The notes under the pieces are model-generated. The model saw only the letters and a list, made by a program, of their open reading frames with translations. It ran no database searches and was not told the origin of the DNA. Made by a program: the position numbers and the translations under genes. 50,182 bases of DNA from Fortiea sp. LEGE XX443. Its GTDB lineage: Bacteria > Cyanobacteriota > Cyanobacteriia > Cyanobacteriales > Nostocaceae. Positions 26,039-35,643 of this stretch are shown piece by piece. The stretch spans positions 1 to 50,182 of the forward strand of contig NZ_JADEXZ010000045.1 of assembly GCF_015206815.1 (NCBI RefSeq), in the 5' to 3' direction. Each line of letters begins with the position of its first letter. Positions within the stretch are counted from its first letter, which is position 1.

Positions 26039-26590
26039 ATGTATGGATTAGTCAACAAGGCGATTCAAGATATGGTGTGTAGTCGCTTTGGGGAAGAAAT
26101 TTGGAAAGAGATTAAGCAAAAAGCTGAGGTGAGTGTAGATGTTTTCATTAGCATGGAAGGCTATCCCGATGACATCACTCATAAGTTAGTAAAAGCAGCT
26201 AGCGTGGTTTTAGGTTTACCGTCTTCAGATATTATGCAAGCCTTTGGAGAATTTTGGGTGAAATACACATCCGAAGAAGGCTATGGCGAGATGATGGATA
26301 TGAGTGGGGATAACCTACCTGAGTTTCTAGAAAACCTTGATAATCTTCATGCGCGTGTAGGAGTCAGCTTTCCTCAGCTTCAACCCCCATCATTTGAGTG
26401 TAGCGAGATGGGAGAAGATTCCCTCAGCTTACACTATCGCTCTACCAGAGAAGGGTTAACTCCAATGATTGTTGGTTTAGTGAAGGGTTTAGGTGCAAGG
26501 TTTGAGACAGAAGTTGATATTACTCAAACCCAGAGCCGGGATGATGGTGCTGAACATGATGAATTTTTAGTGAAATATAAACCACACTGA
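26039..26590 (+). CDS. H-NOX haem nitric-oxide-binding sensor
   Basis: This 183-residue haem protein matches the cyanobacterial H-NOX family along its length. The proximal haem ligand is H104 (NLHARVG), and the YxSxR motif that clamps the haem propionates is Y133-S135-R137. A tryptophan (W73) lines the distal side, and no tyrosine is visible where oxygen-binding H-NOX proteins carry one, so nitric oxide or CO sensing is expected. I start at ATG 26039 ([10 protein letters not shown]), not the GTG three codons upstream. The HNOBA-domain histidine kinase follows after 11 bases, its expected signalling partner. Confidence 0.93.
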   Translation: MYGLVNKAIQDMVCSRFGEEIWKEIKQKAEVSVDVFISMEGYPDDITHKLVKAASVVLGLPSSDIMQAFGEFWVKYTSEEGYGEMMDMSGDNLPEFLENLDNLHARVGVSFPQLQPPSFECSEMGEDSLSLHYRSTREGLTPMIVGLVKGLGARFETEVDITQTQSRDDGAEHDEFLVKYKPH

Positions 26591-26601
26591 GCGCTACATG
26601 A

Positions 26602-28053
26602 ATGGTTACTCCTCACATCAGTCTTTCACCAGAATTATTTGCTAAAGCTTTTCCATTCCATTTTGTATTTAACCAGAAGCGAGAAATTTTACAGGCTGGT
26701 GATGTTTTAGAACGTATCAGTTCTGAATCACTTGTCGGTAGTCAGATTGAGCAGCATTTTCATATTAATCGGCCTAATATTCCAGTTGATTTTGATACCA
26801 TTAATAAAAAATCGCGCTCTCTTTTCATTCTGGAATTTCTTCATAATGGAATGTATCTCAAGGGTCAAATGATGTATCAGCAAGAGCAGGAAATTATATT
26901 TTTCTTAGGCTCTCCTTGGATTACTGATACAGCTAATTTACCTCCTCTTGGTATCAAACTTAAGGATTTTGCTATTCACGACCCAATTACTGATTTTCTC
27001 TTTTTATTACAAGCTAAGAATACTGCCTTAGCTGATACTGAAAAGTTAACTACAGAACTGACTCACCAACGTACAGAATTGCAGAATGCACTACGAATCA
27101 AAGAGCATCTCACTAAGATTGCCCAGTTGCAAGCTCAAAAGCTGGAAACATCCCTGAAGGAACTGCAACAAACTCAAGCTCAATTAATTCAGGCTGAAAA
27201 AATGTCGAGCCTGGGGCAATTAGTTGCCGGAATTGCTCACGAAATAAATAACCCTGTTAACTTTATTTATGGAAATTTAAAGTATATTAATGATTACACT
27301 AAAGATTTACTAAAACTTGTGCATCTTTATCAGAAGTATTATGACCATCAAGAGGTAGAAATTCGAGATTATATTAAAGCAATTGAGTTAGATTTCATAC
27401 TTGAGGATTTGCCCAAAATTGTTCATTCAATGCAAGTAGGAACCGAGCGTATTACAGAAATTGTCATATCTTTGCGAAATTTCTCTCGTCTTGATGAGGC
27501 AGAGATGAAAAAAGTTGATATTCACCAAGGAATTGATAGTACGTTATTAATTTTACAAAACCGGCTAAAAGAGAAATCTGATCACTTTAGAATTGAAGTC
27601 ATAAAAAATTATGGAAATTTACCTTTGCTAGAGTGCTACCCCGGTTCACTTAATCAGGTATTTATGAATATTATTAGTAATGCAATTGATGCTTTAGATA
27701 GCTTCAATAGTGAACGAAATATTACGGAAATTCAATCTAATCCTAGTAAAATTATAATTACTACAGAAGTTTTAGAAACAAAAAATGTAGTTATCCGAAT
27801 TATTGATAATGCTTTAGGAATGTCAGAAGCAGTTAAAGAAAGAGTATTTGACCCATTTTTTACAACTAAGCCCGTTGGTAAAGGTACAGGACTAGGTTTA
27901 TCAATTAGCTATCAGATTATAGTTGAAAAACATAAGGGAAAGATGAACTGTTTGTCAGTACCTGGTAAGGGAACTGAGTTTTATATTGAAATACCTCTAT
28001 CCATCAATGATCAAGCTGTTAATTGTGTTCAATCACTTAGTTTAGCTAGATAA
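26602..28053 (+). CDS. H-NOX-associated (HNOBA) histidine kinase
   Basis: This 483-residue soluble kinase starts with an HNOBA domain (about 10-130; FPFHFVFNQKREILQAGDVL), continues through a coiled coil (140-200) and ends with HisKA (phosphorylated H213 in GIAHEINNPVNF) and HATPase domains (N-box NIISNAIDALD, G-box GKGTGLGLSISYQI). H-NOX binding of nitric oxide normally inhibits or tunes such kinases. No response regulator gene is adjacent, so the phosphate acceptor is elsewhere. It probably forms one operon with the H-NOX gene, ended by the hairpin near 28210. Confidence 0.92.
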   Translation: MVTPHISLSPELFAKAFPFHFVFNQKREILQAGDVLERISSESLVGSQIEQHFHINRPNIPVDFDTINKKSRSLFILEFLHNGMYLKGQMMYQQEQEIIFFLGSPWITDTANLPPLGIKLKDFAIHDPITDFLFLLQAKNTALADTEKLTTELTHQRTELQNALRIKEHLTKIAQLQAQKLETSLKELQQTQAQLIQAEKMSSLGQLVAGIAHEINNPVNFIYGNLKYINDYTKDLLKLVHLYQKYYDHQEVEIRDYIKAIELDFILEDLPKIVHSMQVGTERITEIVISLRNFSRLDEAEMKKVDIHQGIDSTLLILQNRLKEKSDHFRIEVIKNYGNLPLLECYPGSLNQVFMNIISNAIDALDSFNSERNITEIQSNPSKIIITTEVLETKNVVIRIIDNALGMSEAVKERVFDPFFTTKPVGKGTGLGLSISYQIIVEKHKGKMNCLSVPGKGTEFYIEIPLSINDQAVNCVQSLSLAR

Positions 28054-28209
28054 GGCTTGATGAAACAGTAAGAAAAGGATTAATTATTTTTTAAATCAAA
28101 GATAAAAGATAAGTTTTTGTTTTCTGCAATAAACTATTTTTTTTAATAAAAGTAGGATGTAAAAAAGCAGAAAAAACATGACATTTGAGTAGACAGATAC
28201 ATTATTACA

Positions 28210-28231
28210 TAGGGATTTAATCCCTATTTTT
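28210..28231 (+). terminator. Possible terminator of the H-NOX operon
   Basis: TAGGGAT at 28210-28216 and ATCCCTA at 28220-28226 form a 7-bp stem with a 3-base loop, followed by a T-rich run, about 155 bases after the kinase stop. Confidence 0.5.
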
Positions 28232-28239
28232 GAAGACTG

Positions 28240-28356
28240 CTATAGGACTCATATTTGATTGTTGAAAAAAATCAGTACATTGCTACCAGCCTTCTTTGCT
28301 GTTCCCTGTTCCCTTCCTACAGAAGTATGTTCAGTAATCAAACCGGATTCCTATAG
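28240..28356. mobile_element. MITE-like element with 21-bp imperfect terminal inverted repeats
   Basis: CTATAGGACTCATATTTGATT at 28240-28260 is mirrored at 28336-28356 by the reverse complement of CTATAGGAATCCGGTTTGATT. The 117-base unit has no coding capacity and sits in the 640-base gap between the kinase and the metallo-hydrolase gene. The size and matched ends suit a non-autonomous transposable element. The rest of that gap shows no gene. Confidence 0.55.
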
Positions 28357-28694
28357 TGCTGATCCGAACAACATTGAGGCTTGTTTATGGTAAGCTACTT
28401 ACTGGTTGGCTGGGCTGCCGAATCTTCCAAAATACATATTAACTTCTGATTTCTCCTCGCATCCCCTAAGTCTGTTTGTTTTAATTTCGACTCCGCCCAT
28501 TTTTACATGAACTACGTTCATCACATTCCCTCAAAACTATAGCCATCAATCGTCTTGATTTTATTTTAAGTATTTTGTCTGTTTGTTAAAAAAAATCCGG
28601 GCAATAGATAGTTTTAGGAAAAGAAGGCTGGGAGGGAGAAGTCTGTAGAATTCACATTAAATTGAAGTTTCCTACTGTTGCAGGAGAAAACATT

Positions 28695-29393
28695 ATGTTA
28701 TTCAGACAATTATTTGACAAAGAAAGCAGTACTTACACTTATCTACTTGCCGAGCAACAAACTCAAGAAGCTATTTTGGTTGATCCGGTTCTGGAGCAAG
28801 TCGAACGCGATTTGCAACTACTTAGAGAATTGGGTTTATCTCTGCGTTACTGCTTAGAAACCCACATCCATGCAGACCATATTACAGGTACAGCCAAATT
28901 GCGGGAAATGACTGGTTGTTTGGGGATTGTTCCAGACAAAGCTCAAGCCAGTTGTGCGAATAGGCACATTCAAGATGGAGAAATCCTAAAATTGGCAAAT
29001 ATGAAAATTGAGGCGATCGCCACACCAGGCCATACAGATAGCCACATGGCGTATTTAGTTAATCAAGATAAAGTTTTAACTGGAGATGCCTTGTTTATTC
29101 GTGGCTGTGGACGAACCGATTTTCAAAGTGGTGATGCGGGAATTTTATTTGACTCAGTAACACAAAGATTATTTACTTTACCAGATGAGACTTTGGTATA
29201 TCCTTGTCATGACTATCGTGGACATGGAGTATCTACCATTGGCGAAGAAAAACGCTGGAATCCTCGATTTGTTGGGCGCGATCGCCAAAACTTCATTGAG
29301 TTTATGGCCAGTGTAGATTTACCTGAACCAAAAAAAATTATGGAAGCAGTCCCCGCCAATGAACGTTGCGGTAAATTACTTTTTAGCCGTTAA
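28695..29393 (+). CDS. Persulfide dioxygenase-like metallo-beta-lactamase fold protein
   Basis: This 232-residue protein resembles ETHE1 and its bacterial relatives, which oxidise glutathione persulfide to sulfite. The metal motif is H57-x-H59-x-D61-H62 in ETHIHADHITG; PGHTDSHMAYLV, LTGDALFIRGCGRTDFQSGD and PCHDYRGHG supply the other ligand and substrate-loop signatures. I start at ATG 28695, which has an excellent AGGAG upstream, rather than the TTG 11 codons earlier. No rhodanese domain is fused. A TetR gene follows in the same direction after 168 bases. Cytosolic sulfide detoxification is the likely role. Confidence 0.85.
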   Translation: MLFRQLFDKESSTYTYLLAEQQTQEAILVDPVLEQVERDLQLLRELGLSLRYCLETHIHADHITGTAKLREMTGCLGIVPDKAQASCANRHIQDGEILKLANMKIEAIATPGHTDSHMAYLVNQDKVLTGDALFIRGCGRTDFQSGDAGILFDSVTQRLFTLPDETLVYPCHDYRGHGVSTIGEEKRWNPRFVGRDRQNFIEFMASVDLPEPKKIMEAVPANERCGKLLFSR

Positions 29394-29561
29394 ATTCCTC
29401 TGATAAATCCATGATTATGATTGCTTTGATCTGAAATATACGAATAACTCAACAGGGCGTTAATCTTGTATTAAGCTTTCTGGGATTTTTGGACTCGACG
29501 TTAGACAATAATGCTACCAGTCGGATTCCGGAAATCTCACAGTAATCTCACAATAACTGTT

Positions 29562-30176
29562 ATGCGAGTTTTTAATTCTCCCCCACCCTCAGAAGCACAA
29601 ACACGTACCCGCATTTTACAAGCGGCTAGGCGATTGTTTGCTGCTCAAGGATTTGATGGAACTACCACCCGTGATTTAGCGCAAGCAGCTGGGGTAGCTG
29701 AGGGTACACTATTTCGCCATTTTTCTAATAAGAAGGCAATTTTGGTAGAGGTAGCTACTAGTGGCTGGGTAGAAATTTTAACAGATTTGCTAACGGAATT
29801 AAGTGAAATGGGCAGCTATAAAGCGGTAGCTCAGGTAATGCGCCGCCGGATGTGGAATTTCCAGAAAAACGCTGATTTGATGCGGGTTTGTTTTATGGAA
29901 GTGCAGTTTCACCCCGATTTACGCGATCGCATTCAGTTAGAAGTCATTAATAAAATGACAGATGTGGCCGAAGCATTTTTTCAAACTGCAATGGATAGAG
30001 GCATTTATCGCCAAACCGATGCCAAGCTTGTTGCTAAAGTGTTCCTGGGAATGTTTGCGATCGCAGGTTTTTCTAACAACACCCTCATGGAACCCGACGC
30101 TTCTCCCCAAGAAATGCAGCATATGGCCGAAGGACTCGCTGATATCTTTCTCAATGGAGTATTAGTGAAAGAATGA
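29562..30176 (+). CDS. TetR-family transcriptional regulator
   Basis: This 204-residue repressor-type protein has an N-terminal helix-turn-helix (TRILQAARRLFAAQGFDGTT, DLAQAAGVAEGTLFRHFSNK; about residues 12-58) and a helical ligand-binding domain. I start at ATG 29562 (MRVFNSPPPS), since the 17 codons from the upstream ATG look unconserved. The ligand and targets are unknown; the nearest candidate target is the persulfide dioxygenase-like gene upstream. It is followed by a repeat copy. Confidence 0.85.
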   Translation: MRVFNSPPPSEAQTRTRILQAARRLFAAQGFDGTTTRDLAQAAGVAEGTLFRHFSNKKAILVEVATSGWVEILTDLLTELSEMGSYKAVAQVMRRRMWNFQKNADLMRVCFMEVQFHPDLRDRIQLEVINKMTDVAEAFFQTAMDRGIYRQTDAKLVAKVFLGMFAIAGFSNNTLMEPDASPQEMQHMAEGLADIFLNGVLVKE

Positions 30177-30182
30177 TGCAGG

Positions 30183-30225
30183 AGACAGAAGGCAGAATGG
30201 TAATTTATTACTCAGCACTCAGCAC
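30183..30225. repeat. Left copy of a 44-bp inverted repeat pair
   Basis: A 43-base stretch ending in TTATTACTCAGCACTCAGCAC is nearly identical to the reverse complement of 31711-31754 (one indel, two mismatches). The pair encloses two genes. TCAGCACTCAGCAC-type repeats are dispersed in this group. Confidence 0.7.
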
Positions 30226-30660
30226 TATTTTTGCTTGTTGACTCCATTGTTGAACTAACTCAACCGATGGACACAAGTCCCGTCGTTGCAGAGTTGCTAC
30301 TTGCAAACGCATAATCTGTCTGTGCAATCTGTGAGTAGGAGTGTCGGCTAATTGTGCTACAGAAGCGATACCTGCATGAAGCAATAAACCACAATATTGT
30401 GTGCCAACACTAGGAATTCGGGATAAATCAGCTAACGCTACCCATTTATTTACATACTGAAGATTAACCTGTAATTTACTAGCTAAAACTAGCCTAGCTT
30501 CCAGAGTTTTTCCTTGGTTAAATAGTCCTCTTGTAGTTTTAATTCCGCAAATTTGGAGATGAGATTGTTCTTCCTGACTCAATCCTGGTAATTGTTCAAT
30601 CGGCCACTCACCAGATTGAATTGGACTTCGACTTTTAGTATCCGTGGGTTTAGCAGACAT
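30208..30660 (-). CDS. DUF4332-type helix-hairpin-helix protein
   Basis: This 150-residue protein has two helix-hairpin-helix-like halves, typical of DUF4332: QLPGLSQEEQSHLQICGIKT near the start and SRIPSVGTQYCGLLLHAGI in the middle. Such modules resemble those of DNA polymerase beta and RecA-like proteins, so nucleic-acid contact is plausible, but no function is established. I start at ATG 30660 (MSAKPTD); an upstream TTG would add four codons. Its 3' end overlaps an inverted repeat copy, so the last six codons or so derive from repeat sequence. Confidence 0.7.
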   Translation of the reverse strand: MSAKPTDTKSRSPIQSGEWPIEQLPGLSQEEQSHLQICGIKTTRGLFNQGKTLEARLVLASKLQVNLQYVNKWVALADLSRIPSVGTQYCGLLLHAGIASVAQLADTPTHRLHRQIMRLQVATLQRRDLCPSVELVQQWSQQAKIVLSAE

Positions 30661-30784
30661 TTTTAGAAACAAAATATGGGCTTCTTTGACTATTGTGACT
30701 CTCTAACCAGGATTTAGGAGTCACGCGCCAGAATGCAGTGAGAAAAATAAAAATTCGGCGTTGCTGAATTTAGGGATGAAATAA

Positions 30785-30860
30785 TGAACCGCAAAGTACG
30801 CAAAGTACGCATTCTCTACGAGAGGCTTCCGCCAACGCGCAGCGTCTCGTCGAGAAGAAG
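30785..30860. repeat. Palindromic dispersed repeat
   Basis: GAACCGCAAAGTACGCAAAGT leads into TTCTCTACGAGAGGC (from 30812), which is mirrored imperfectly by GCGTCTCGTCGAGAA at 30841-30855 (13 of 15 pairs). Similar CTACGAGA...GC palindromes recur in this window (35690). The 380-base gap holding it shows no gene. Confidence 0.6.
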
Positions 30861-31041
30861 AGGTTTTGAAAGATAAATATAAGAAAATCATCCCGCATTT
30901 ATGCAACACCAAAAATTCAAATCCTTTACTAAGCTGTTCCACATTTAACTTGCATATTTTTGATTTAGGAGAAAAATGTCAATTTCTTTCCCCTGCTCCC
31001 TGCTGTTTGAATGTACAATTTAGGTTGATAACAGCTTATGC

Positions 31042-31623
31042 TCACTTTCTGCCTAGATTACGCTTCATTTGCTCTAATTCGTCTTCCGTTTCCCAGCGAC
31101 GAAACTTTTCTTCTAAGTCATCAAAACTACTAGAAGAACTTGGAGATGAATTCCACCAACCATCAGTTTCTATGCGTTGTTGCTGGGCTTGAGTTTGAGC
31201 GCGTGTTGTCTGAGCTTGTGCGGCTTTGGCTTGAACTTCCTGTCGCCGTACCTGGATTTTCCGCAATAGTTCTTGAGATTGGTTGATGCGTTCTTTTAAG
31301 CCTTGCATGTGTCCCCATTTTTGGTTTCCTTCCCGCAGTAAGGCTGCTTCTCTTTCTTGGGCGGCGGCGGCTAAGTCTTGTCTACCTGCATCTTTGGCTT
31401 TTTGTACGCGGATGTGCCAACGCTGAATTTCTTGAGCAGTGGAGAGAATTTCGTCTTGCGATCGCTTTTCTTGTACTTGTAAATCTGCTATCAACTTTAA
31501 AGTATCCTCTTCTTGCTGACGCAGTTGCTCTAGCAGCGCCTCTAACTCCAAATGCGGATTATTCCGCAAGAATTCCTCTAAACGGTTTTCTAAAAACCGA
31601 CTCAAATCATCAAATAAGCCCAC
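31042..31623 (-). CDS. TIGR04376-type cyanobacterial coiled-coil protein
   Basis: This 193-residue protein has the conserved N-terminus GLFDDLSRFLENRLEEFLRN of a protein family restricted to cyanobacteria, then a long coiled coil (about 35-145) rich in E, Q, K and R, a short serine-rich linker and a conserved acidic-basic tail (DDLEEKFRRWETEDELEQMK). I start at GTG 31623, which places the conserved block at the N-terminus; longer starts add unconserved sequence. The layout is reminiscent of PspA/Vipp1-like helical proteins, but I do not claim that. Function unknown. Confidence 0.75.
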   Translation of the reverse strand: MGLFDDLSRFLENRLEEFLRNNPHLELEALLEQLRQQEEDTLKLIADLQVQEKRSQDEILSTAQEIQRWHIRVQKAKDAGRQDLAAAAQEREAALLREGNQKWGHMQGLKERINQSQELLRKIQVRRQEVQAKAAQAQTTRAQTQAQQQRIETDGWWNSSPSSSSSFDDLEEKFRRWETEDELEQMKRNLGRK

Positions 31624-31710
31624 TGCCAAAACTCCAAGATTGAGTGTGACTATTTTATTGTAGTATTCCAAAGTGCTGAGTGCTGTTAGCGGTAGCGGGA
31701 GTTGAGCAGC

Positions 31711-31754
31711 GTGCTGAGTGCTGAGTAATAAATTATTATTCTGCCTTCTGTTCT
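31711..31754. repeat. Right copy of the 44-bp inverted repeat pair
   Basis: Its reverse complement matches 30183-30225 almost completely. Together with the left copy it frames a 1.57-kb unit holding the DUF4332 and TIGR04376 genes. Confidence 0.7.
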
Positions 31755-31777
31755 ATCTTGTTCTATGCAGTTTATGA

Positions 31778-34700
31778 TTACTGCCTGTCTTTATTCAGTG
31801 TAATTTTAAATTCTGTGGCTTGGTGGGAGTTAATTTCTATTGTTCCTCTCAGTTGTTTTACTAAACCTTGAACAAGTGTAATCCCCAATGTTTTTGTTTT
31901 TTTAGTATCAAAATCTGGAGATAAACCTACACCATTATCTCGAATAATCAGGATTAAATTTTGCTCGTCTTGAAATAATTTTACTAATATTTCTCCTGTA
32001 CGTTGCTCAGGAAAAGCGTATTTTAAAGCATTAGAAACTAATTCATTAATAATTAATCCGTAAGGGATAGCACTTTCAATGTCCAAACTTACATTCTGAA
32101 TTTGCAGATTGAGTTTGATCTGACTAGAGTTAACATTATACGAATCAAATAAATGAATAGTTAAATCAGGAATATATTGAGAAAAATCGATGTTAGCTAA
32201 ATCTTGAGAACGGTAAAGTTTTTCGTGTATTAAGGCAATAGAGGCAATGCGATTTTGACTCTCGCGCAGGATTGCGATCGCTTGAGGTTCTTGGGTGCGT
32301 CGGCGTTGCATTTGTAATAAACTGCTGACAATACCAAGATTATTCTTGACGCGATGGTGAATTTCTTTAAGTAATACTTCTTTTTCTCGTAATGATGCTT
32401 CAATTTGTTCTTGGGCTTGTTTGCGTTGCGTAGCTTGCCGACGGGCATCACTAACATCTTCACTCAGATAAGAAAATCTCGGATTTCCTGTAGAGCTAAC
32501 AGCAATTGGGCAGACACTCACAGATAGCCAACGATGTGGCTCATCCAAATTATATAAATATTCAAATTTGACAGGGGCTTGTATTTGCTGAGATTTACGA
32601 TAATGTCGAATCCATTCTTGAATAGCTATTTGTGGTACTCCCATCTGACTAACAAATAAATTTTGCATGGCTTCAACTGTTAAACCCAAAAAATCAGCAG
32701 TGGCTTGGTTAACAGAAATGTACAAAATGTCGTTTTCATATAACTCAATAATCCCCATCATCATTGAGCTACTATTAAAGAAGCTCCGCAGAGTTGATTC
32801 ACTTTGTTGTAAGTGAGCATTGATTTGACTTAACTCGGCTGTACGTTCTGAAACTCGAATTTCTAGCTGTTCATGAGATTTTCTCAATTCTGCTTCGGCA
32901 CGTTTGCGATCGCCAATATCACGATAAAAAATTCCTAATCCGTCAGGTGATGGGTAAGCATGAACTTCTAGCCACACATCATAATCAGGCGGCGAGTAGT
33001 AGCAATGTTCAAAGTGGACAGGAACTTGATTTGCTATTGCATATCTGTAGTTGTATTCTAAAGCACTGCCTACGGCGGCTGGCCATTCTTCCCAAAGAGT
33101 TTTTCCTAACACTTGGTCGCGGGGCTTTTTGTTAATGCGTTCTCCTTCGGCATTTTGGTAAATAATGCGCCAGTCTTTATCCAGTGCTACAAAAGCATCT
33201 GTCATACTTTCTAAAATGCGAGATAATCGTGTAGCAATTGTTTCTGCTTCCAGACGCAGTGTTTGTTCTCGCAGAGATGCTTGTTTGCGAATCTCTGCCA
33301 TTTTTAATGTAGCTTCTATGCGTGCCAGTAGTTCACGAGTAGAAAAAGGTTTGGTAAGGTAATCATCGGCTCCTGCTTGTAACCCTTCAATCCGCGCTTC
33401 TTCACCAGCACGAGCAGAAAGTAAGATAATCGGCAATTCTCGCGTTTGAGGATCATGCCGCAGTTCTCGCAATAGTCCAAAGCCATGTAAACCAGACATC
33501 ATGACATCTGTTAAGACTAAATTGGGAAGGCTTTGCTGAATTGCTATCAGCGCTGCCATGCCATCTTCTACTGCTTCTACTTGATAGCGTTGCTGAAGTA
33601 ACCGCTTTAAGTAGTCTCGCATATCAGCATTGTCATCAACTACGAGAATGTGTGCAGAATGAAGGTGCTGAGTGTTTGTGTTGTTTTGACTTTTGGTTTC
33701 TTGCTGCTGTTTTGTCGTTTCTATCTCAAACCTGAGTATGTTCAATTCAGTACTATCTTCTGGTAACCACCGCCAAGCCTCTTCAACATAAGGCATGGCT
33801 CCCAGGGCTGTTGATGTTAATGTCCGGGATGCACTAATGCGATCGCTGGGCAGATGTGTGCAGCCTGTGGGAATTGATACTATAAAACAACTGCCCTGTT
33901 TTAGTTCGCTGGTGACATAAATGCTACCGCCATGTAGTTTGACTAACTCCAACACCAGTGATAAACCAATGCCTGAACCTTCAAAACTGCGTCCTTGAGC
34001 ACCTTTGACGCGGTGAAAGCACTCAAATAAATGTGGTATTTCCTCTGGGGGAATGCCAATGCCTGTATCTATGACTGTTAATTCAATGTGATCGCTAAAA
34101 CTTTGTAAATAAATGCTAATACTTCCTTTCAAGGTAAATTTAAAAGCATTTGACAACAGATTCAGCACAATTTTTTCCCACATTTCCCGATCAACGTAAA
34201 TCGGTTCGCCAAGAGGTGGACATTCTACTATCAACGACATACCAGCCCGTTCAATTAAAGAACGAAAGTTACTCGCAAGTTCGGCTGTCAAGCTTGCTAA
34301 ATCTGTTAGTTCATATACTGCTTGAATTCGTCCGGCTTCAATGCGTGAGAAATCCAGAAGCGTGTTAACTAGTTTCAACAAGCGTAAGCCGTTGCGCTGG
34401 ACAATTTCGAGGCGATCGCGTTGTGTTGCTGACAATGGGGCGATGTATCAGCTAAAGCATCTTCTAAAGGAGCCAACATCAAGGTTAGGGGTGTACGAAA
34501 TTCATGGGAAACATTGCTAAAAAACACAGTCTTGGCGCGGTCAATTTCTGCCAAAGCTTCAGCTTTTTTCAGTTCGGCTTCATAAGCACGAGCATCTGCT
34601 ATTGCTGATACTACTTGTCCCGCCACCAATTCCAAAAACCCTTGGTAATCGTCATCCAAAACCCGTCGGGAACTAATACCTACTACTAATAATGCTGTGG

Positions 34701-35586
34701 GTTGCTCTTGTCCAGGAGAGGCGACAGGTAAAACTAAAGCGGTGTGGGGAGATTCCTGCCAAACACCTACCGGCAGTTCTCCAAATCGTGCTGTTAAATC
34801 TGTAACTTGTTGGACATCTGCCGTATTCACTACTTCAGCTAAAGGCCAAGGCGATGTAGTCAAGTCCATCAAATCAATTAAACTGGGACTGGCGGGAGTA
34901 TTGGCTACTAATCCTGTAGCGCCTACTAATTCAGCTTGTTTGCCTTCAGCATCAAGTAAATATAGCAGTGCAAAAGGGATATCTGCGGCATTGTTGCCCA
35001 AAGTTTTGATTGCTATCTCACAAGCTGTTTTGACCGTTTTGGCTTTACCTGTTTGCGCTGCTAAATCGCGCAGAGTCCGAAGTCGGCGATCGCTTAAAAC
35101 TTGTTTTGTGGTTTCGGTACAAGCACAAAACAAGCCACCAATCCCGCCTGTTTCGTCTCGAATAGGACTATAAGAGAAAGTAAAGTAAGTTTCTTCTAAA
35201 TAGCCACTGCGGTGCATGAATAACTGAAAATTATCAAACCAAGTGGATTCTCCTTTGGTGACTACTTGTTCAACTAGAGGCCCAATCGCATCCCAAATTT
35301 CAGGCCAGACTTCGTTTGCGGGCATTCCCAAGGCTTGCGGGTGTTTTGTTGAACCTAAAACAGGACGGTAAGCATCGTTATAAAGTTTGACTAATTGTGA
35401 CCCCCAAAATGTAAACATAGGGTAACGAGAATTTAACAAAATGCTAACAGTAGTGCGTAAGCTTTGCGGCCATTGCTCCACAGCACCAAGGGGTGTTTGC
35501 GACCAATCGTGCGATCGCATTAAAGTACACATCTCCCCATCACCAGCAAATAAACTTTCCCCTATGTCTGAACTGATTTGCGTCAT
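31778..35586 (-). pseudogene. Large hybrid sensor histidine kinase, split by a frameshift
   Basis: Two frames make one protein of about 1,270 residues. The first (35586 to 34375) has a PAS-like domain (about 25-165), a GAF domain (170-340) and the start of HisKA with H361 in SNVSHEFRTPL. The reading then shifts in a run of four G (34437-34440), and the second frame continues the HisKA (RLEIVQRNGLRLLKLVNTLL), followed by HATPase, a receiver domain (acceptor aspartate at 33506-33508), two PAS domains and a second kinase core of the HisKA_2 type (LLKEIHHRVKNNL). One missing base explains everything. It is a recent mutation or a sequencing error; all motifs are otherwise intact. Confidence 0.85.
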
Positions 35587-35643
35587 CTAGTTACTCCTTT
35601 CGTGAGCAATTCCAGACTTTATACTCAATATTTTGTTTTTTAT

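Noticed and set aside
30721-31192. Frames in the gap between DUF4332 and TIGR04376 genes
   Set aside because: They cross a palindromic dispersed repeat and the 3' end of the coiled-coil gene; no start signals.
34697-35173. 158-codon frame antisense to the hybrid kinase
   Set aside because: It lies opposite clear GAF-domain coding sequence and has no family pattern; a shadow of the kinase codons.
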